Below, piece by piece: positions 1-12,100 of a DNA stretch of 64,000 nucleotides. How positions within the stretch are numbered: position 1 is the stretch's first letter; each line of letters begins with the position of its first letter. The notes below the pieces were generated by a model that was not told the DNA's origin, made no database searches, and saw nothing but the letters and a program-made list of their open reading frames with translations. A program made the translations under genes and the position numbers. The stretch comes from Paralichthys olivaceus (lineage: Eukaryota > Chordata > Actinopteri > Pleuronectiformes > Paralichthyidae): the NCBI RefSeq assembly GCF_024713975.1, contig NC_091104.1, positions 14,899,580 to 14,963,579 of the forward strand. The letters run 5' to 3'.

Positions 1-1680
1 GCTCTTGGTTGTTTGTATAATCAACCCAACACATTTGGCGGGCTCCCAGAGAACCATGACACAGGGGCGCCATCCACTGGAAAAGCAGTGTAACATATGG
101 TAATTACTTTTTTATTTTTTTTTTTAATTTTTCAGGTTTATAGAAAACTTAACAGACAACATAGATATATACCCAAAAATAATACACAGGCTGTGGGGAT
201 TTTCCTTATATGAATATATGTACAATGGGTGATGATAAATAAATACAAATCTACAAATCCACATTTGGTTATATAAGTAAGGTAGGTATTATTTTTATTA
301 TAAGCATGTATCGTTATTCATCCTACGTTATTTAAACGTTTAGAATTGTCATTAATTGTCTTACTTTCAATTCCAAAGATAACAATGATGTTTAGAAAAA
401 CAAAACAACACAAAACAATGATACACAACAGCACAGACAGTGCTGGAGGCTGTGAGGAGGACAGAGCTGCAGCTTCCAGTCCTTCTCTGCTCCATCTACC
501 ATCAGGACACGTTTGGAAGGTTTGTTTGACAGGCTCTTTACATTTTTATCTTAAAACTTTGATAATATAACTAATGTGAACTAACAAGCATTGTATATTT
601 TTGTATTTTTCTAATATGTCAACGCAGTTTAGGTCGCCAGGCTGTGAATGTCTTTGGTTTGTGTTTATTGTAACAGCTCGGTATAATGTTGTTAGAACTA
701 GTGGCAAAAGAAAATTCCGTTTTTATAAGTTTTCAATGAATATATTGTTTTGTTACAGTTACACAGGTGTTTTTCACAGAATTCTAGTATTCTGAAGTTC
801 TTCTTATTAGTAGCTTATATCTGATTAGACATCATCAGTGGCCTAAATATTTGATTCATTGTCAGTTAGCAGCCCTCAGTTTAAACTTATAAAGTGTATA
901 TGACTACTGCATTCATTTAAGTGGTACTCAAAATAAAACATAAATCTAAATTTAAACAATAATTAAACCTTTTAAACTTAAGAATTAAGTATTGTACTAA
1001 TACAAGCATGTATTTAAACATTGAATCATTGACAAACACATGAGCAAAAATAAAAGCTTTGGGTATCGCAACAAAGGAAATATGACATAAATAAAATACA
1101 ATGGTATAACTAAATACTGACAAACAAGTATAATGATAAATTGTCAAAATAAAACCTATATAATAAAAAATATATAACTTAAATTTCTGTAAAGGGTCGT
1201 TTATTATGCAGCAATATGAGGGATGCACTGTTTATGCATTGAATAGACTCAGAATAAAATTTAAAATAATTTCTAAAAAGATGGCTGAGACCTTGAGAAC
1301 TATCAATTGTTTAAAAGTTTTTTATAACAGCTGACTTGTACTATTTACCAAGAGGCAGGTGTAAATTGAAATTGAAATATATTAAATTGCAAAACGTATT
1401 ACAGGGACAATGAGAGTAGAAGACAGAAAATAAATCAGAGTGAATTTAGATTTAAAAAAGGAAAGGGAATACAAGTCTCACATTATTCCTGCTTAAATAG
1501 ATTATAAAACATTTGTACAGTTTTATCACTTTTTTCCCCTAATCAATAAACTTCTGAAAAAAACATTTAAACTCGCACAAGGAGCCAAATTCTACATTTG
1601 TAAATTAGTATTAACGTTACACGCAAGTCAACAACAAAATGATTTACTATCAACTATTGATTGTTGATTTGAATGTCTCT
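1..1680. other. AT-rich flank upstream of UBR7, no gene recognised
   Basis: This stretch is strongly AT-rich with homopolymer runs (poly-T near 110-125). The short open frames on both strands have low-complexity composition and resemble no protein family I know. In mammals the small gene GON7 lies divergently upstream of UBR7. I looked for a GON7-like acidic coding segment on the minus strand and did not see one. Confidence 0.6.
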
Positions 1681-1825
1681 TACGTCACTTCCTTCACGTG
1701 GTCTAGGCCCAATCTCCCGCCCGGAACAGTCGTTTGTCAACACCGTGCTGCTGCTCACACTCAGTCGTGTACTCGTGTCTTTGTGTCTCTCCTTCACCAT
1801 CTTTTAGTTGTTAAAACAATCCAGA
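1681..1825 (+). promoter_or_regulatory. UBR7: Probable UBR7 promoter and 5' leader
   Basis: A compact cluster of promoter motifs precedes the UBR7 start: TACGTCA (1681-1687, CRE/ATF-like), ACTTCC (1687-1692, ETS-type on the other strand), CACGTG (1695-1700, E-box), CCAAT (1709-1713) and CCCGCCC (1716-1722). The local base composition turns GC-richer here after 1.6 kb of AT-rich DNA. There is no convincing TATA box, which fits a housekeeping-type promoter. The transcription start is not visible directly; it probably lies between about 1725 and 1800. Confidence 0.6.
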
Positions 1826-4800
1826 ATGGCTGAACACAAGGAAGAGTCCGAGCTCCACGATGCTGCCGTCAGTGAGGAGGAGCTGGAGAAAGCTTTGTGT
1901 GTTCTGGCAGGAAGCGACCCAGAAAACTGCTCATATTCCCGGGTAAGAAAAGCCTCCTGCGCCGCACCTCTGCAGCCACAGTCAGCCTCCATCTGCTGTT
2001 GCCTTTCCACCCAAAATACAAGTGCTGCAGTGGTATATGTAATGCTATTGTCGTTATAATATATACTCCTAATTGGTTTTTATTTTGCACCAATTAAAAT
2101 AAAATAAAATTCCATTGTCTTGCTCACTACCACTGCAGCATTTCTATTTAGTAGTTTCATTTGTTGTATTTAGTCTCTATTTCTTTCTGTGAGAGAGTAT
2201 GAAATAAAAAATATAGTTCTTTATTAAATCTGTTTATTACATAGTACATAATGTGTTTATTTCTTCTTCCTGTGTTGGTTGCTGCAGGGCTATGTGAAGA
2301 GACAGGCTGTGTTTGCCTGCAACACCTGCACCCCCAGTGCTGCAGAGCCTGCTGGGATATGTCTGGCCTGTGCCAATAAGTGCCACGATGGACATGATAT
2401 CTTTGAACTATATACCAAAAGGTATTTAAGAAACAGATTTTACACCACAGCTTGCTCAGTCTTTTAATCTGTGGTACGATTTGTCAATTGAAACTTTTTT
2501 GTTTTTTTTAGAAATTTTCGCTGTGATTGCGGGAATAGCAAGTTTGGGGATTTCCAGTGTCAACTGATGACTGTGAGTCTGCTGGTTTTATCTTACTGAG
2601 GCTGTATCATCCAGCCTGTGTTCTTCTTTGCACATCATGGTTGCTGAAGTTTTTCCACTTCTTCTATCCACAGGCCAAGGACGAGGAAAATGTCAGGAAT
2701 CACTACAACCACAACTTCAGTGGCTTCTACTGCACATGTGATCGGCCGTACCCAGATACAGACGATCAGGTATTCCTCTCTGATTTTCTCATGCAAACCA
2801 CACCGTACAGATAAAATCTACTGTTTATGTTTGTCTCTGATCTGTCACTGTTAACATTGTTTTCCTAAAATAACTCAACAGGTCAACGATGAGATGATTC
2901 AGTGTGTTGTCTGTGAGGACTGGTTTCATAGCAGGGTAAGCACGTCTGCTTAAAAAAAAAAATCAGCTGATATCAAACTGTCACAGAAATCGGTATCAGC
3001 TTCTCTATTTGTATATGTGTTTTCTATTTATATATAGTTATTTTTAATAAAGTTTATAGTTAAACTGTGAAATATCAAGTCAAATTAAATTTCTTTGTCT
3101 TAAGGGTTTGATAACATCTCAGGAATCATTGCTTTTAAATATATATAAAAAATAAATTGGCTTATATATCTGTATCAACATTTTTTAATCACTAATATTG
3201 GCAGCAGCATCAGCTCCTAAAACCCTGCATCATTGAGGCTCTTATTAAAATGAAAGAGTTTCTGAGCATACACTTTGTTCCGTTCTACATTTAAACTCTA
3301 CTTTAAGTCATCTGCTCTTCATGTGGTCACTCGCAGCACCTGGGCTGCACTGTAGTGGAACCGGATGACCTGCAGGAGATGGTGTGTGAGGCGTGCATGA
3401 ACAAGGCTCCTTTTTTATGGACGTACGCCGCTGACTTTGCAGGTAACTCAACCTCCAAAAAACAAACCTACGTGTCTCAACTTTAGACCATAAGGTTCTA
3501 ACAGCCATTTTTCAACTTGTGTTTCTCCCTTCAGTGCCACCGGTGATCAGCGTCAGTCATCCTGAGGAGGGGGAGGTGGAGGTGGAGGTCGACGTTGAGG
3601 AACAAGGAGACAAAGAGGAATCAAGGCAAAGTGGGGATGAAGCTACAACCAGTGTTGAGGACACAAAGCAGGAGGTGAGTGACGGTGCTTATGAGAACAT
3701 CTGTTTCCATCTTAATATGGAGGGTTTGTCATATGAGGAACAAAGACCAGACTTTCATAAAGGAAAACATTATTTTCCTTCACCTATTAATAAGTTCACA
3801 AATTAAACATCATAAATGTCTGATAAGTAAAAAGCACGTTATGACTTGAGTGGAATTAAAAGGACAGTTATAAGAAGGTTTTACATCATCAATGACATTT
3901 GCATCATTAAACTGTCACTTTTGTGTCTATTAAATTAAGAGGTTCAGGGATTTGTGAGGGAAATATTGATCTCATCTAAAGAATTTTAACCTCCTGGCAA
4001 TGAATACAGGGTGAGGCAGTGATCAGTGTGTCTCAGTTTTTAATGAAATTTCACAATTGTGTTAACCAGGTGGTGACAAATAATTATATTTGGAAATTGG
4101 AATAATATTATTTTCCAGTTTCTTTAACATTGTGATGTTTTTTAAATTTTTTTATTACATTTTCAAATATTTGATAAGGAATCATAGATGGATTTTGATG
4201 AAAAACTTCTGCCACATTTAGGAGACTGATATCTGTGTGTGCTTGATAGAATTTACAGGGACTGTTAGACCATGGCAGAGGTATGAGCTCTATTGAGAGC
4301 TACTGGTTTCCTATGAGGCTACTGTTGTGTTTGATGCAATTCTGCCACTAGGTGGGGCTGGAGAGCAATGAGGGGATTATAGCTCTGACTCAGAGAGCAG
4401 GCTCCAGCTCCTGTTATCGTGCGTTCCCCTCCTCTGGGTAATTAGAGGAGAAATGACCCATGAGGCACTGCTTCTCCTGCTCTGCAGACGGCTTTGGCCA
4501 GGCTTCACAGGACAGCTTACTGTAAACTGGTGATTTTCATCGCCCAATCATGTCATCGTGTCATTCGCCTTGAGACATCCCCCGGATGAGTCTGCAGTGC
4601 TGTGTGCAGCAATGTTTCACAAAGCCCAGGTGTGATCCTCTATCCCTCTGGCCAGTGTAACACAGTAACTCACCCCGTCCACTCTTACTATTTGCATCTT
4701 AGGAAGCGGAGAACCAGGGCTCCCCGGGCAAACGGACCCATGAACAAATGACTGGCAGACCTGGAAAGGCCACGACCAAATCTGAGGCATGTAGGCTGAA

Positions 4801-5574
4801 GAAGCTGCAGGACCAGGGGCGGGAGAGGCCGAGACAGGGAGCAGTGTTCTGGCCATACAGCTGGCGCTCTGAGCTTTGCACCTGCACAAGCTGCAAGGTG
4901 GGTCACAAATTATAAGCTCAGGTTGTAAAGAGCCGCTTGCCAGTGTTTGCTTTCCCAATTTGATCCTGTTTAATGTAACATTATCTTCCAAGCACATCAG
5001 CATCTTTTTTTAATGACTGTTTTTTTTGTCACACAGAGGGCTTACGTGGCTGCTGAGGTGCAGTTCCTCATGGATCAGTCCGACACCATTCTGGCCTACG
5101 AGAACAAAGGTTTGGATGAGCCGTTTGGCCAGCACCCGCTAATGGCACTGACAAGCTCGATGGACCGTGTGCAGCAGCTGGAGATTATTTACGGTGAGCA
5201 TGGCGAGGGCAAATCGGGGCAGCGGGGAAACGTGAGGTCACGTTTCCAGCCCGGAAGTAATCGTTTAAATTGAAACTTTAAGGGAGAGGTGATGATTGAG
5301 ATTCAATGTGGTCTGTTTATCGCATCTCCTTCCCTCAGGTTTCAATGAGCTGACAACTTCGATCAGTGCGTTTTTACACCAGTGTGTTGCTGAAGGAAAG
5401 GTGAGAAATAGACGTCTTGTTGCAAATTTAATTATTTGAGGGACACCGGTCCTTTCTGTATACCCGACTCACTCCTTCTGTTTTTGTCAGACGCTCACTG
5501 TCGAAGCCGTGCATCAGTTCTTTGATGAGCTGCGTGCGAGAAAAAGACGCAGAACCAACGCAGGATACCAGTAA
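1826..5574 (+). CDS. UBR7: UBR7, UBR-box and PHD-finger protein (putative E3 ubiquitin ligase)
   Basis: Eleven coding exons: 1826-1942, 2288-2421, 2512-2572, 2674-2769, 2882-2935, 3337-3442, 3535-3674, 4703-4897, 5037-5193, 5339-5400, 5491-5574. All introns are GT-AG and the frame is unbroken, giving 401 aa (human UBR7 is about 425). An acidic N-terminus leads into the UBR box at residues 41-103 (CxxC at 50/53, CxxC at 64/67, Cys71, His72, His75, CxC at 88/90, Cys100). A PHD-type finger follows at 124-176 (Cys124, Cys126, Cys144, Cys147, His152, Cys158, Cys171, Cys174), containing the signature CEDWFHSRHLGC. Exon 7 encodes a Glu/Val/Asp-rich linker, and the C-terminal part (about 237-401) is the conserved UBR7 tail ending in a basic stretch. 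Mammalian UBR7 is nuclear and is reported to monoubiquitinate histone H2B; the UBR box resembles that of N-degron readers. The start was chosen because MAEHKEESE opens the conserved frame just after the promoter. Confidence 0.95.
2288..2572 (+). CDS. UBR7: UBR7 exons 2-3, encoding the UBR box
   Basis: Exons 2288-2421 and 2512-2572, split by a 90-bp intron, carry the whole zinc-binding UBR box. The junction splits an Arg codon (AG|A). All cysteines and histidines expected of the box are present, so the fold should be intact. Confidence 0.9.
2961..3240. repeat. Dispersed AT-rich repeat (family C), copy 1, in UBR7 intron 5
   Basis: The core at 3063-3120 (AACTGTGAAATATCAAG ... TTTCTTTGTCTTAAGGG) closely matches 22412-22470 in the BTBD7 intron. 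Both copies are flanked by short TATCGG/ATCAGC-type words (e.g. CGGTATCAGC at 2991). No coding capacity. It looks like an internally degenerate non-autonomous DNA element, but neither border could be fixed. Confidence 0.6.
4105..4315 (+). repeat. Dispersed repeat fragment (family B) in UBR7 intron 7
   Basis: The words TTCTTTAACATTGTGATG, GGATTTTGATGAAAAA, TTTAGGAGACTGATATCTG and GGCAGAGGTATGAGCTCT occur in this order. They follow the layout I associate with a common teleost repeat that ends in a 'gcggaggtatgcgctc' motif. Other parts of the same family appear at 6255-6495, 20787-20980 and 35224-35425. Assignment rests on pattern recall, not on a search. Confidence 0.5.
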
Positions 5575-6073
5575 CAAGGCAGCCACAATGCAAACATCAT
5601 ATGCCAGGTTCATGTGGAGCTTTTTAATGGAGGAATGAATGTGTCATGTGGAAAACAACCCTTCTTTCTTTTAATAAAGGGCTTTTGCTGCAACCCACTT
5701 TATCCTTAAGCTTGAACAAATAGTGCAAAGAGAACTGATTTCCAGTCACTGTTGTAATATGCTTTATCTCATTACTAAGTGAAGATTGTACATTTTCATG
5801 TCCAGTTGTTTTGATTGATTGTGATGCCTTAACTTTGAAGCTTGTGATGAAACTTTTACTTGAAGCATTGGTTTTGAATGTGCATCTTTATGAACAAAAG
5901 ATTTTGTTTCAGCAATACGCTTTGAAAAACAGCATGTGTGGGTTATGAGAGTATTTCACATGATGCTGCCATGTACATTCTTGAGAACACGTCCATGCAT
6001 TTAGACTGAGCTACAAACCGGTGTGTTTACATTGAGGTTTTAGGTGAAGAGGTTCAAACCGACAAGTTAAAAC
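5575..6073 (+). other. UBR7: UBR7 3' UTR and downstream flank
   Basis: The 3' UTR starts directly after the TAA at 5572-5574. An AATAAA lies at 5673-5678, about 100 bp downstream, and is the likeliest poly(A) signal. The remainder is unremarkable AT-rich sequence with no gene. Later AATAAA words (for example near 6570 and 6627) lie beyond repeat insertions and are less likely to be used. Confidence 0.55.
5673..5678 (+). terminator. UBR7: UBR7 poly(A) signal (AATAAA)
   Basis: Canonical hexamer 99 bp after the stop codon, the first in the 3' flank. Cleavage would be expected 10-30 bp downstream. Confidence 0.6.
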
Positions 6074-6254
6074 CATAGACTGTTCATAAAGATGGATGGC
6101 ATGACAGCTCTCAGAAATTGAAGCCAAAGTGCATCAATTGCCACCTGGTGGCTGACTGCAGTATGGGCCATAAACCCTGATGTGTGATAGTGGATGGGAC
6201 ATAGGCCAAAAGTCAAAAAGTAACATTTATTTTCCCAAAGATGGTTTCTGTTAT
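6074..6254 (+). repeat. MITE-like element (family A), 5' part
   Basis: It begins CATAGACTGTTCATAAAGAT and continues with GAAGCCAAAG, a GGTGGCTG word and AAAGATGGTTTCTGTTAT. The same order of words is found in the complete copy at 41096-41517. The right terminal repeat is missing here, and the sequence passes straight into a family B repeat at 6255. Confidence 0.65.
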
Positions 6255-6495
6255 TACCTCTGCCAAGGTTATGTTTTCATCTGTGTTTGTTAATTTGCAG
6301 GATTGTAGGAAAACTGCTGGAGGGATTATCAGAAACTTTGAGGGATGTGGTATGAGTTCTGATTCAGACCCATAACGCATCAATCATTTTCAAATGTATT
6401 TTTGTTGATTTCTCAGAATAATTCAGAGAAAAATCTGATGTTTAGGGGCCTGAGTGTGTGCAATTTGGTGCAGATCCAACTAAAATCCTGATATT
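6255..6495 (+). repeat. Dispersed repeat (family B), sense copy
   Basis: It begins ACCTCTGCCAAGGTTATGTT and includes AGGATTGTAGGAAAACTGCTG, a TTCTCAGAATAATTC word and GGTGCAGATCCAACT. The antisense copies at 20787-20980 and 35224-35425 contain the complementary words (GTAATCC...GCTAAC and CAGATCCGCACC). There is no ORF. Confidence 0.6.
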
Positions 6496-6684
6496 ACCAT
6501 TCTAGTTTTATGATGTGTGCCCAAGTGATAATTTTACCAATATGTTGGTTTTAATTAGTTATTTGATGCAATAAATTCAGGGCGATGTTAAGGAATATTG
6601 CTGCTGTGTGTGAATTCATGTTCATAATAAAGAAATCACATATCACCCAAATGAGATCAAGTGAATTCCTTAATATCAAACCAG

Positions 6685-6690
6685 TTTATT
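6685..6690 (-). terminator. BTBD7: Candidate BTBD7 poly(A) signal
   Basis: TTTATT on the plus strand reads AATAAA on the minus strand, about 2.5 kb downstream of the BTBD7 stop. Mammalian BTBD7 also has a long 3' UTR. Nothing in the sequence proves that this hexamer is the one used. Confidence 0.35.
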
Positions 6691-9186
6691 TTGAGGATGC
6701 CCAAGTTGACCACTGTTATGCACCTTTTGAGGCGACAGTAGAAAAATAGATTCAGTGAAACTAAATGCAACTTAATATCAATCTACAAACATGTTTTCTA
6801 TGATAACCATACAAGTACAGTGTACCTGTTAGAATTCAAACACAAGCAGTCACACAATAAAGATGGTTCAGTTTCCAAAAAAAAGGCGCTAGATAACACT
6901 GTACACAAAACGAGCTACATGAGTTTTCAAAGAACTATTTGATGCAGGCTGGTTAGCTGGTAGAAAAGAGCTTGCATAGACATCAAAGTCACTTCTCCAA
7001 TAAAAGCCCAGCCACAGGCGGGGGAAGGCACTGACTTTTCTACAGCAAAGAGCAAAACAAGGACTTTTATCCAACGGAACATTGTCCTGGAAAATAAAAC
7101 AACTACCCAACATGAACATGGGGAGGAATCTGGAGTTTTGCATTTTTTCCCCATGAAGCAACCTAGACGGAAAAGTTATTTTTCTGCTTGGCAACTTCAT
7201 TACTGCTAAGCAGGGAGCTAATATCCTCAGATCCTCAACATATTCCTGTTACTTTTAAAGTCGAGGAAAAGTGGGGAAAAAAAAACATCTCTACAAAACA
7301 TGGGAATCCACACCAACTACGATATTGAACAGACTGCTCTAGATGCGGAACATTTAAGAACGAAATAGATTCAGAGACACAATCTTTTTGTTTTATACCA
7401 CACATTCTTAGTGAGATTTCATGACGAAAAGACAAAAGTACACAGTGTTGTCCACTACAGTAAAAACACAAACCTTCAAAGACCACTAAAATGTGATAGA
7501 AACCATTAAAAAAATCCATCGGAACATGTGGAACTCAGTTCATTATATACAATTTCCATTGGAGATATGAGCCTGCAATCGCCAACTTTTCTTCAACGTA
7601 AGATTCCTTTTGTTCGAAATTCATTTGTTCCTTTTCCCTTCAGCTAATAAAACAGGTGGCTCTTACAGTGCAACGATGCGCGTATGTGAGGTTGTGTGCC
7701 AGCTGCTGGCTGTAACAGGCTTTTATGTGTTTACTTGCAGGGTGGTGGAGCTACAGCTGCTGCAGCTCTTTAACAGTATCAACGCTGACTGTGCTGCTCC
7801 ACGATCTCCCATGAGGTGGTGAGACAGAGGCCTGATGTGTATCCATGGGTTTAGCATTGAAGGTCGAGTGAACTCCACCTCTGCCACCCAGATCTTTGCG
7901 GTGAACGCGTCCACAGTGAGCAGAACAGTCAAATAAGCTGTTAACAGGGGTTTGCGATATATGACATCATACTTAATTGAATAAGGAGCTAAAAACGGAC
8001 TCTTCCAAGCACTGGTTAAGGCTTTAGATTGGATTTTTTTCATACTGGAGGGAGCTCTATCACACTGACCACCACTCTGTGCTAAAGACTGGTTAATCAT
8101 CTCAGACCCTCTGATATGTACAAACAGACCTGACTAAAGACGGGGGTGTACAGTACTGAGATTGTCTAAACACCTGTGTGTATCAAAGTTATCCTTGCGC
8201 AAACACACACACACTCACACGCACAAACACCTGCTCCAGCTGCAAAACCGACAAATCCCCCTGCACGCCGTTTGATCATTGTACGTCAGTTGCCATGGCA
8301 CCCCTATATTTTCAACTGTATCCTGGTAATGAACCAGTCTGTGATCCTCCTGACCCCCTCCCTCCTCTGAACAAAAAAACCCCACCAGGCTTCTGCCTCT
8401 AAGCTAGACACTGAGAGACTGTGATAGCTGAAGCCTGACATAATTATCAGACTGGGTTACTGGAGAATGACGAGCTCTGATGACCTACTTCCTGTCGGAT
8501 CCAATTCCTGCTTTGTGTGACCAAGCCCTGGCCCATTACCCATCAGCACTGCAGAAACGTAGTCAGAAGGGGAAAACTAGTCAGGTGGGTTGCTGAAGGC
8601 ATGCTACAGGAAGAAGTGGAAATACAAGTCATGGGAGGAACGAGCAAAGCCAGACATATTTACATATCATTTTATCACAATACTCTTGTCCCAGACTCTA
8701 AATTGAGATTCTAAACCAGGCCCATTCAATCCTGAAAATAATAGAGAGACAGCCGAGCTAATGAATGCAGTCTTTGTTCAACCATTGGTTCATAACTGAG
8801 CTACAACTAGTGTTGTGACCTCATGCAGGATTCACACAGCACAGAGCCAAACTTTCTTTACAATCAAACTCATCCCAGCAGAGTCTGAGTCATCCTCTAA
8901 CCCAGCAGGTTCACAGAGATCATTCACAAGCATCGACAGTTAACCTACAGCTCTTGCTCTTTCCATACTCTGACTGTGTGATGGATGGCACAGTGTGAAA
9001 GAGGTAGGACAAAAGTACGGATCCTATAAATAGCAACCATCGACCACACCTTTTCCCTGCTCCTGTCAAACACACACACATACTATATACGCAGGCACAC
9101 GCTTAGTGCTTTGCTGTCCACTGTGATGGACAGCCACTCATCACTTTTTCCCTTTTCTCAACTCAACCCCTGGCCCTCCACTGGGG
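6691..9186 (-). other. BTBD7: Inferred BTBD7 3' UTR, no other gene seen
   Basis: No protein-coding frame on either strand resembles a known family. The stretch directly follows the BTBD7 stop codon (9187-9189 on the minus strand) and has mixed, non-repetitive composition apart from short CA runs near 8200 and 9070. It is best read as a long 3' UTR, though the true end is inferred. Confidence 0.5.
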
Positions 9187-12100
9187 TTAAAGTGCAGATT
9201 TCTTATAAGGGTAGTCAGGCTTGCTGGGTGACCTGCGGTCTCTGGCGATCTCCTCGGTTACACTGTTCCTGTGAGGCTGGGGACCCGATGATTCTCCAGC
9301 GAGAACCATCTCTTCCGGGGCATCTCTAGGTCCTATGTGCCTCTCATCATAGCTGTCCATGTTTCCACTGGGGGATCGTAAATGACCTAAACCATGAGTC
9401 AGGTCTGTCTCATTTGATCGCCCCCTTGGAATATGTCCCATCCTGGGCTGGGCCCCAGAGGGACTGGCAAGGACTCCATCATGTCTCTGAGAGGTCATAC
9501 TGAGGACATCCAGTCGAAGTGGGTCAGGTGCAGAACGTCCTTGCATGTGGCCCTGGGGCTGAGAGTCAGAAATGTAAGGAGGTGGATAGGAGCTGGAGGG
9601 GGTGCAGCTGTGGCTGTAGAGGTCTGGCCCTGCAAAGGAGGGCAGAGGGTGAGTGGAGGTTGGGGTTGCAGGTCGGCAGGAAAAGTCATACAGGTCAGGG
9701 AACTCGGCTTGAGCCTCCAGCTTGGGTTCAGGAGCATGTCTCTTGCAGGAGTGGCCATGTCCAGGACCATGGCCGTGGCTGAGGCGGACAGAGGGGCAGG
9801 GCCCATGCGGCAGATGATGGCCTGAGGGGCCCATGGGGCTGTGAGGGCCATCTCTGTCCATCTCTACAATGTGCTGCTCCCTCAGGGACATGACGGAGAC
9901 ACCCAGTGCTATGTCAGGCATGAACTCCCTCATAACCGGCTCCATGCTCATCTGCAACAGAACAAATACAAATGTGGTGTTACCTGACAACTGTGCTGCT
10001 GATGATCCAGAATAAAAGCCATAATGCTGCATTTGAATAAACAAAAACGACACGAGGACACTCGGAAGTAGCACCCACACTCACCGCTTGCTGGTCTGAA
10101 AGCAAAGCTCGACCCATGGCCTGTGGGTTGGTGCAGTCTGGGGGCTGGGGCCTGGGCACAGAGGGGTACTCTGAGCTGCCATGCTTGCCGGCTGCATGGC
10201 GCTGGATCAGGGTGCGGTTGCAGGGATAGGAGAAGGAACGGGTTGGGGTTGGCATGGGCACGCGAGGTCGCCAAGCACCCTTGAGCTGAGCATGGCTGGG
10301 TGTGGCAGGGGGGTGGTATGGGGGAGGTGGAGGAGGTAGGGGTGGGTGGAAGCCAGCCATCCCTTCCAGTTCTGTGAACATGCTATCCATGGCTGGGCTG
10401 CTGTTTACCCGACAACGACCCACCTGGCGCAGAGCCAGAATTGGACTCTCATCTCCAAACCGTTCATCAGGGAAGAACTTGTAGGGGTTCTGAAGAAACA
10501 AAAAACAAAACAGGAGCTTATGAGATCTTTATCCATTATGGTGCTGGGAAAAGAAAACACAACATGTCTGTCTGAGATTGTTACAGGCCAGTGTGTGTGT
10601 ATGCTGTATTCCTGAGGTCTGTCAATGTCCTCAGTCTCACCATCAGCACAGACAATCTCTCTCCCGCCTCTAACCCTTCTAACCCCCGGTGGAGACAAAT
10701 CTCTTTGCTTTCTGCTGACCTGCAGTAACTCAGTGGCTCCGTCTGCCAGACCAAACTCCCTCAGCACCCGCAGCTGCAGCTCATAGCTGACAGTGGCTCC
10801 TTCACCACAGTTGAGGGCGTACGCTCTCTGGACCTGCTCCGTGTGTCTCAGTTCCTGCAGCCTCCGAATCATCTCTTTCACCACTGGCAGCTGAGGCACT
10901 GAAAGACACAACCGATACAAACACAGTCATTTGATTATTCTGACATTATTCTGGGCCACTCGGAAAATCTGAATTTCATAATGTTCACCCTCTGGTCACA
11001 CCTGAACACTTCACTTACCTGGAATTTCATTGGCCACGACCGACGGAGCACTTGATGAATTCCCTGCCATTTGCTGGTGGTTGATCATGTGACAGCACTG
11101 AGGCACGGCATTGTTGACCATGTAGAGCGTGTCTGGGACGTTGGACATGCGCACGAGTCGCAAGCGCACCAGGTCCGTCTGTTCCACCATCATTTCATCA
11201 AGCACAGACTGAGGACAGAAAGACAGGAGAGGAGAAGTGAGACCCAAATTCTTTTAAATATAATAATATAAAATATAATTAATAATAAATTAATATCTTA
11301 TGTGCAACTGAAGGACATGGAGAGGTTTTGCAAATTAGTTCCACTTGATTGACACTTAATCTAGTAATGACTGTCTGGTTGTGTATGTTTTCATAAATAT
11401 TCATGGCCCAGAGGCCTATAAGTTAAAAGTAAAGTGTGCAAATTTACAAAATTAATCTCAGTGAAAATGATAGAGCCAACTATGGTAAAAATGTATGTAT
11501 AGCAGCAGCAGTATGGCTGGTTTTCAGCATGTGTGAGCTGAGAACAGGTCCACAAATTTTCCAAAGGCTATTAACAATCAGTCTGTCCTCTTCCTCCTCT
11601 TTTCTCTTGGTGGTAGCTATGCGGGCCAAAAAAATAATCCTCTAGTTTCTGCATTGTCTGGAAGCTGCATTAATCACGTGCGACTGAGCCTTACCTTCGC
11701 CTCCTCTACGTAAGGAGAGAAAAGTCGGGGACGCACATAGATGCCTGCGTTCTTCTGCCGTAACCAGGCATTGGCTTTCCCCCCCTCGGCTGTGGGCAGC
11801 ATGTCGGAGGGAGGGGTGCTTATCAAACCCCTTTTAAGCTGTGAACAGGATGGAGAATGATGATCAATGCTCTGTTTAAGAAAGGTCACAATGACGAAGG
11901 TGCACACTGCAGCTGAAAAAAAAAAAGGGGGGGAAAAAAGGAGCACTGACCGCGTCAACGAGGACGTCACTGTTGGGAGGTAAGATGTGCTCAGTTCGGA
12001 TGAAGGGCAGGAGGGGAGACAGGATCTCTCTAAGCTCCTCCACATCCAGGTCTCTTCTCTTCACTCCCCTCTTGTTTACGCTGTGAGCTGTGCCGCTCAA

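Noticed and set aside
917..1228. 103-codon minus-strand frame rich in Phe, Ile and Tyr, superficially like a membrane protein
   Set aside because: The hydrophobic residues come from AT-rich composition; no orthologue or codon bias supports a gene.
9433..9851. Open frames of 118-130 codons opposite or out of frame with BTBD7 exon 10
   Set aside because: They are shadows of the real BTBD7 reading frame, which ends in the conserved SPSKPDYPYKKSAL.
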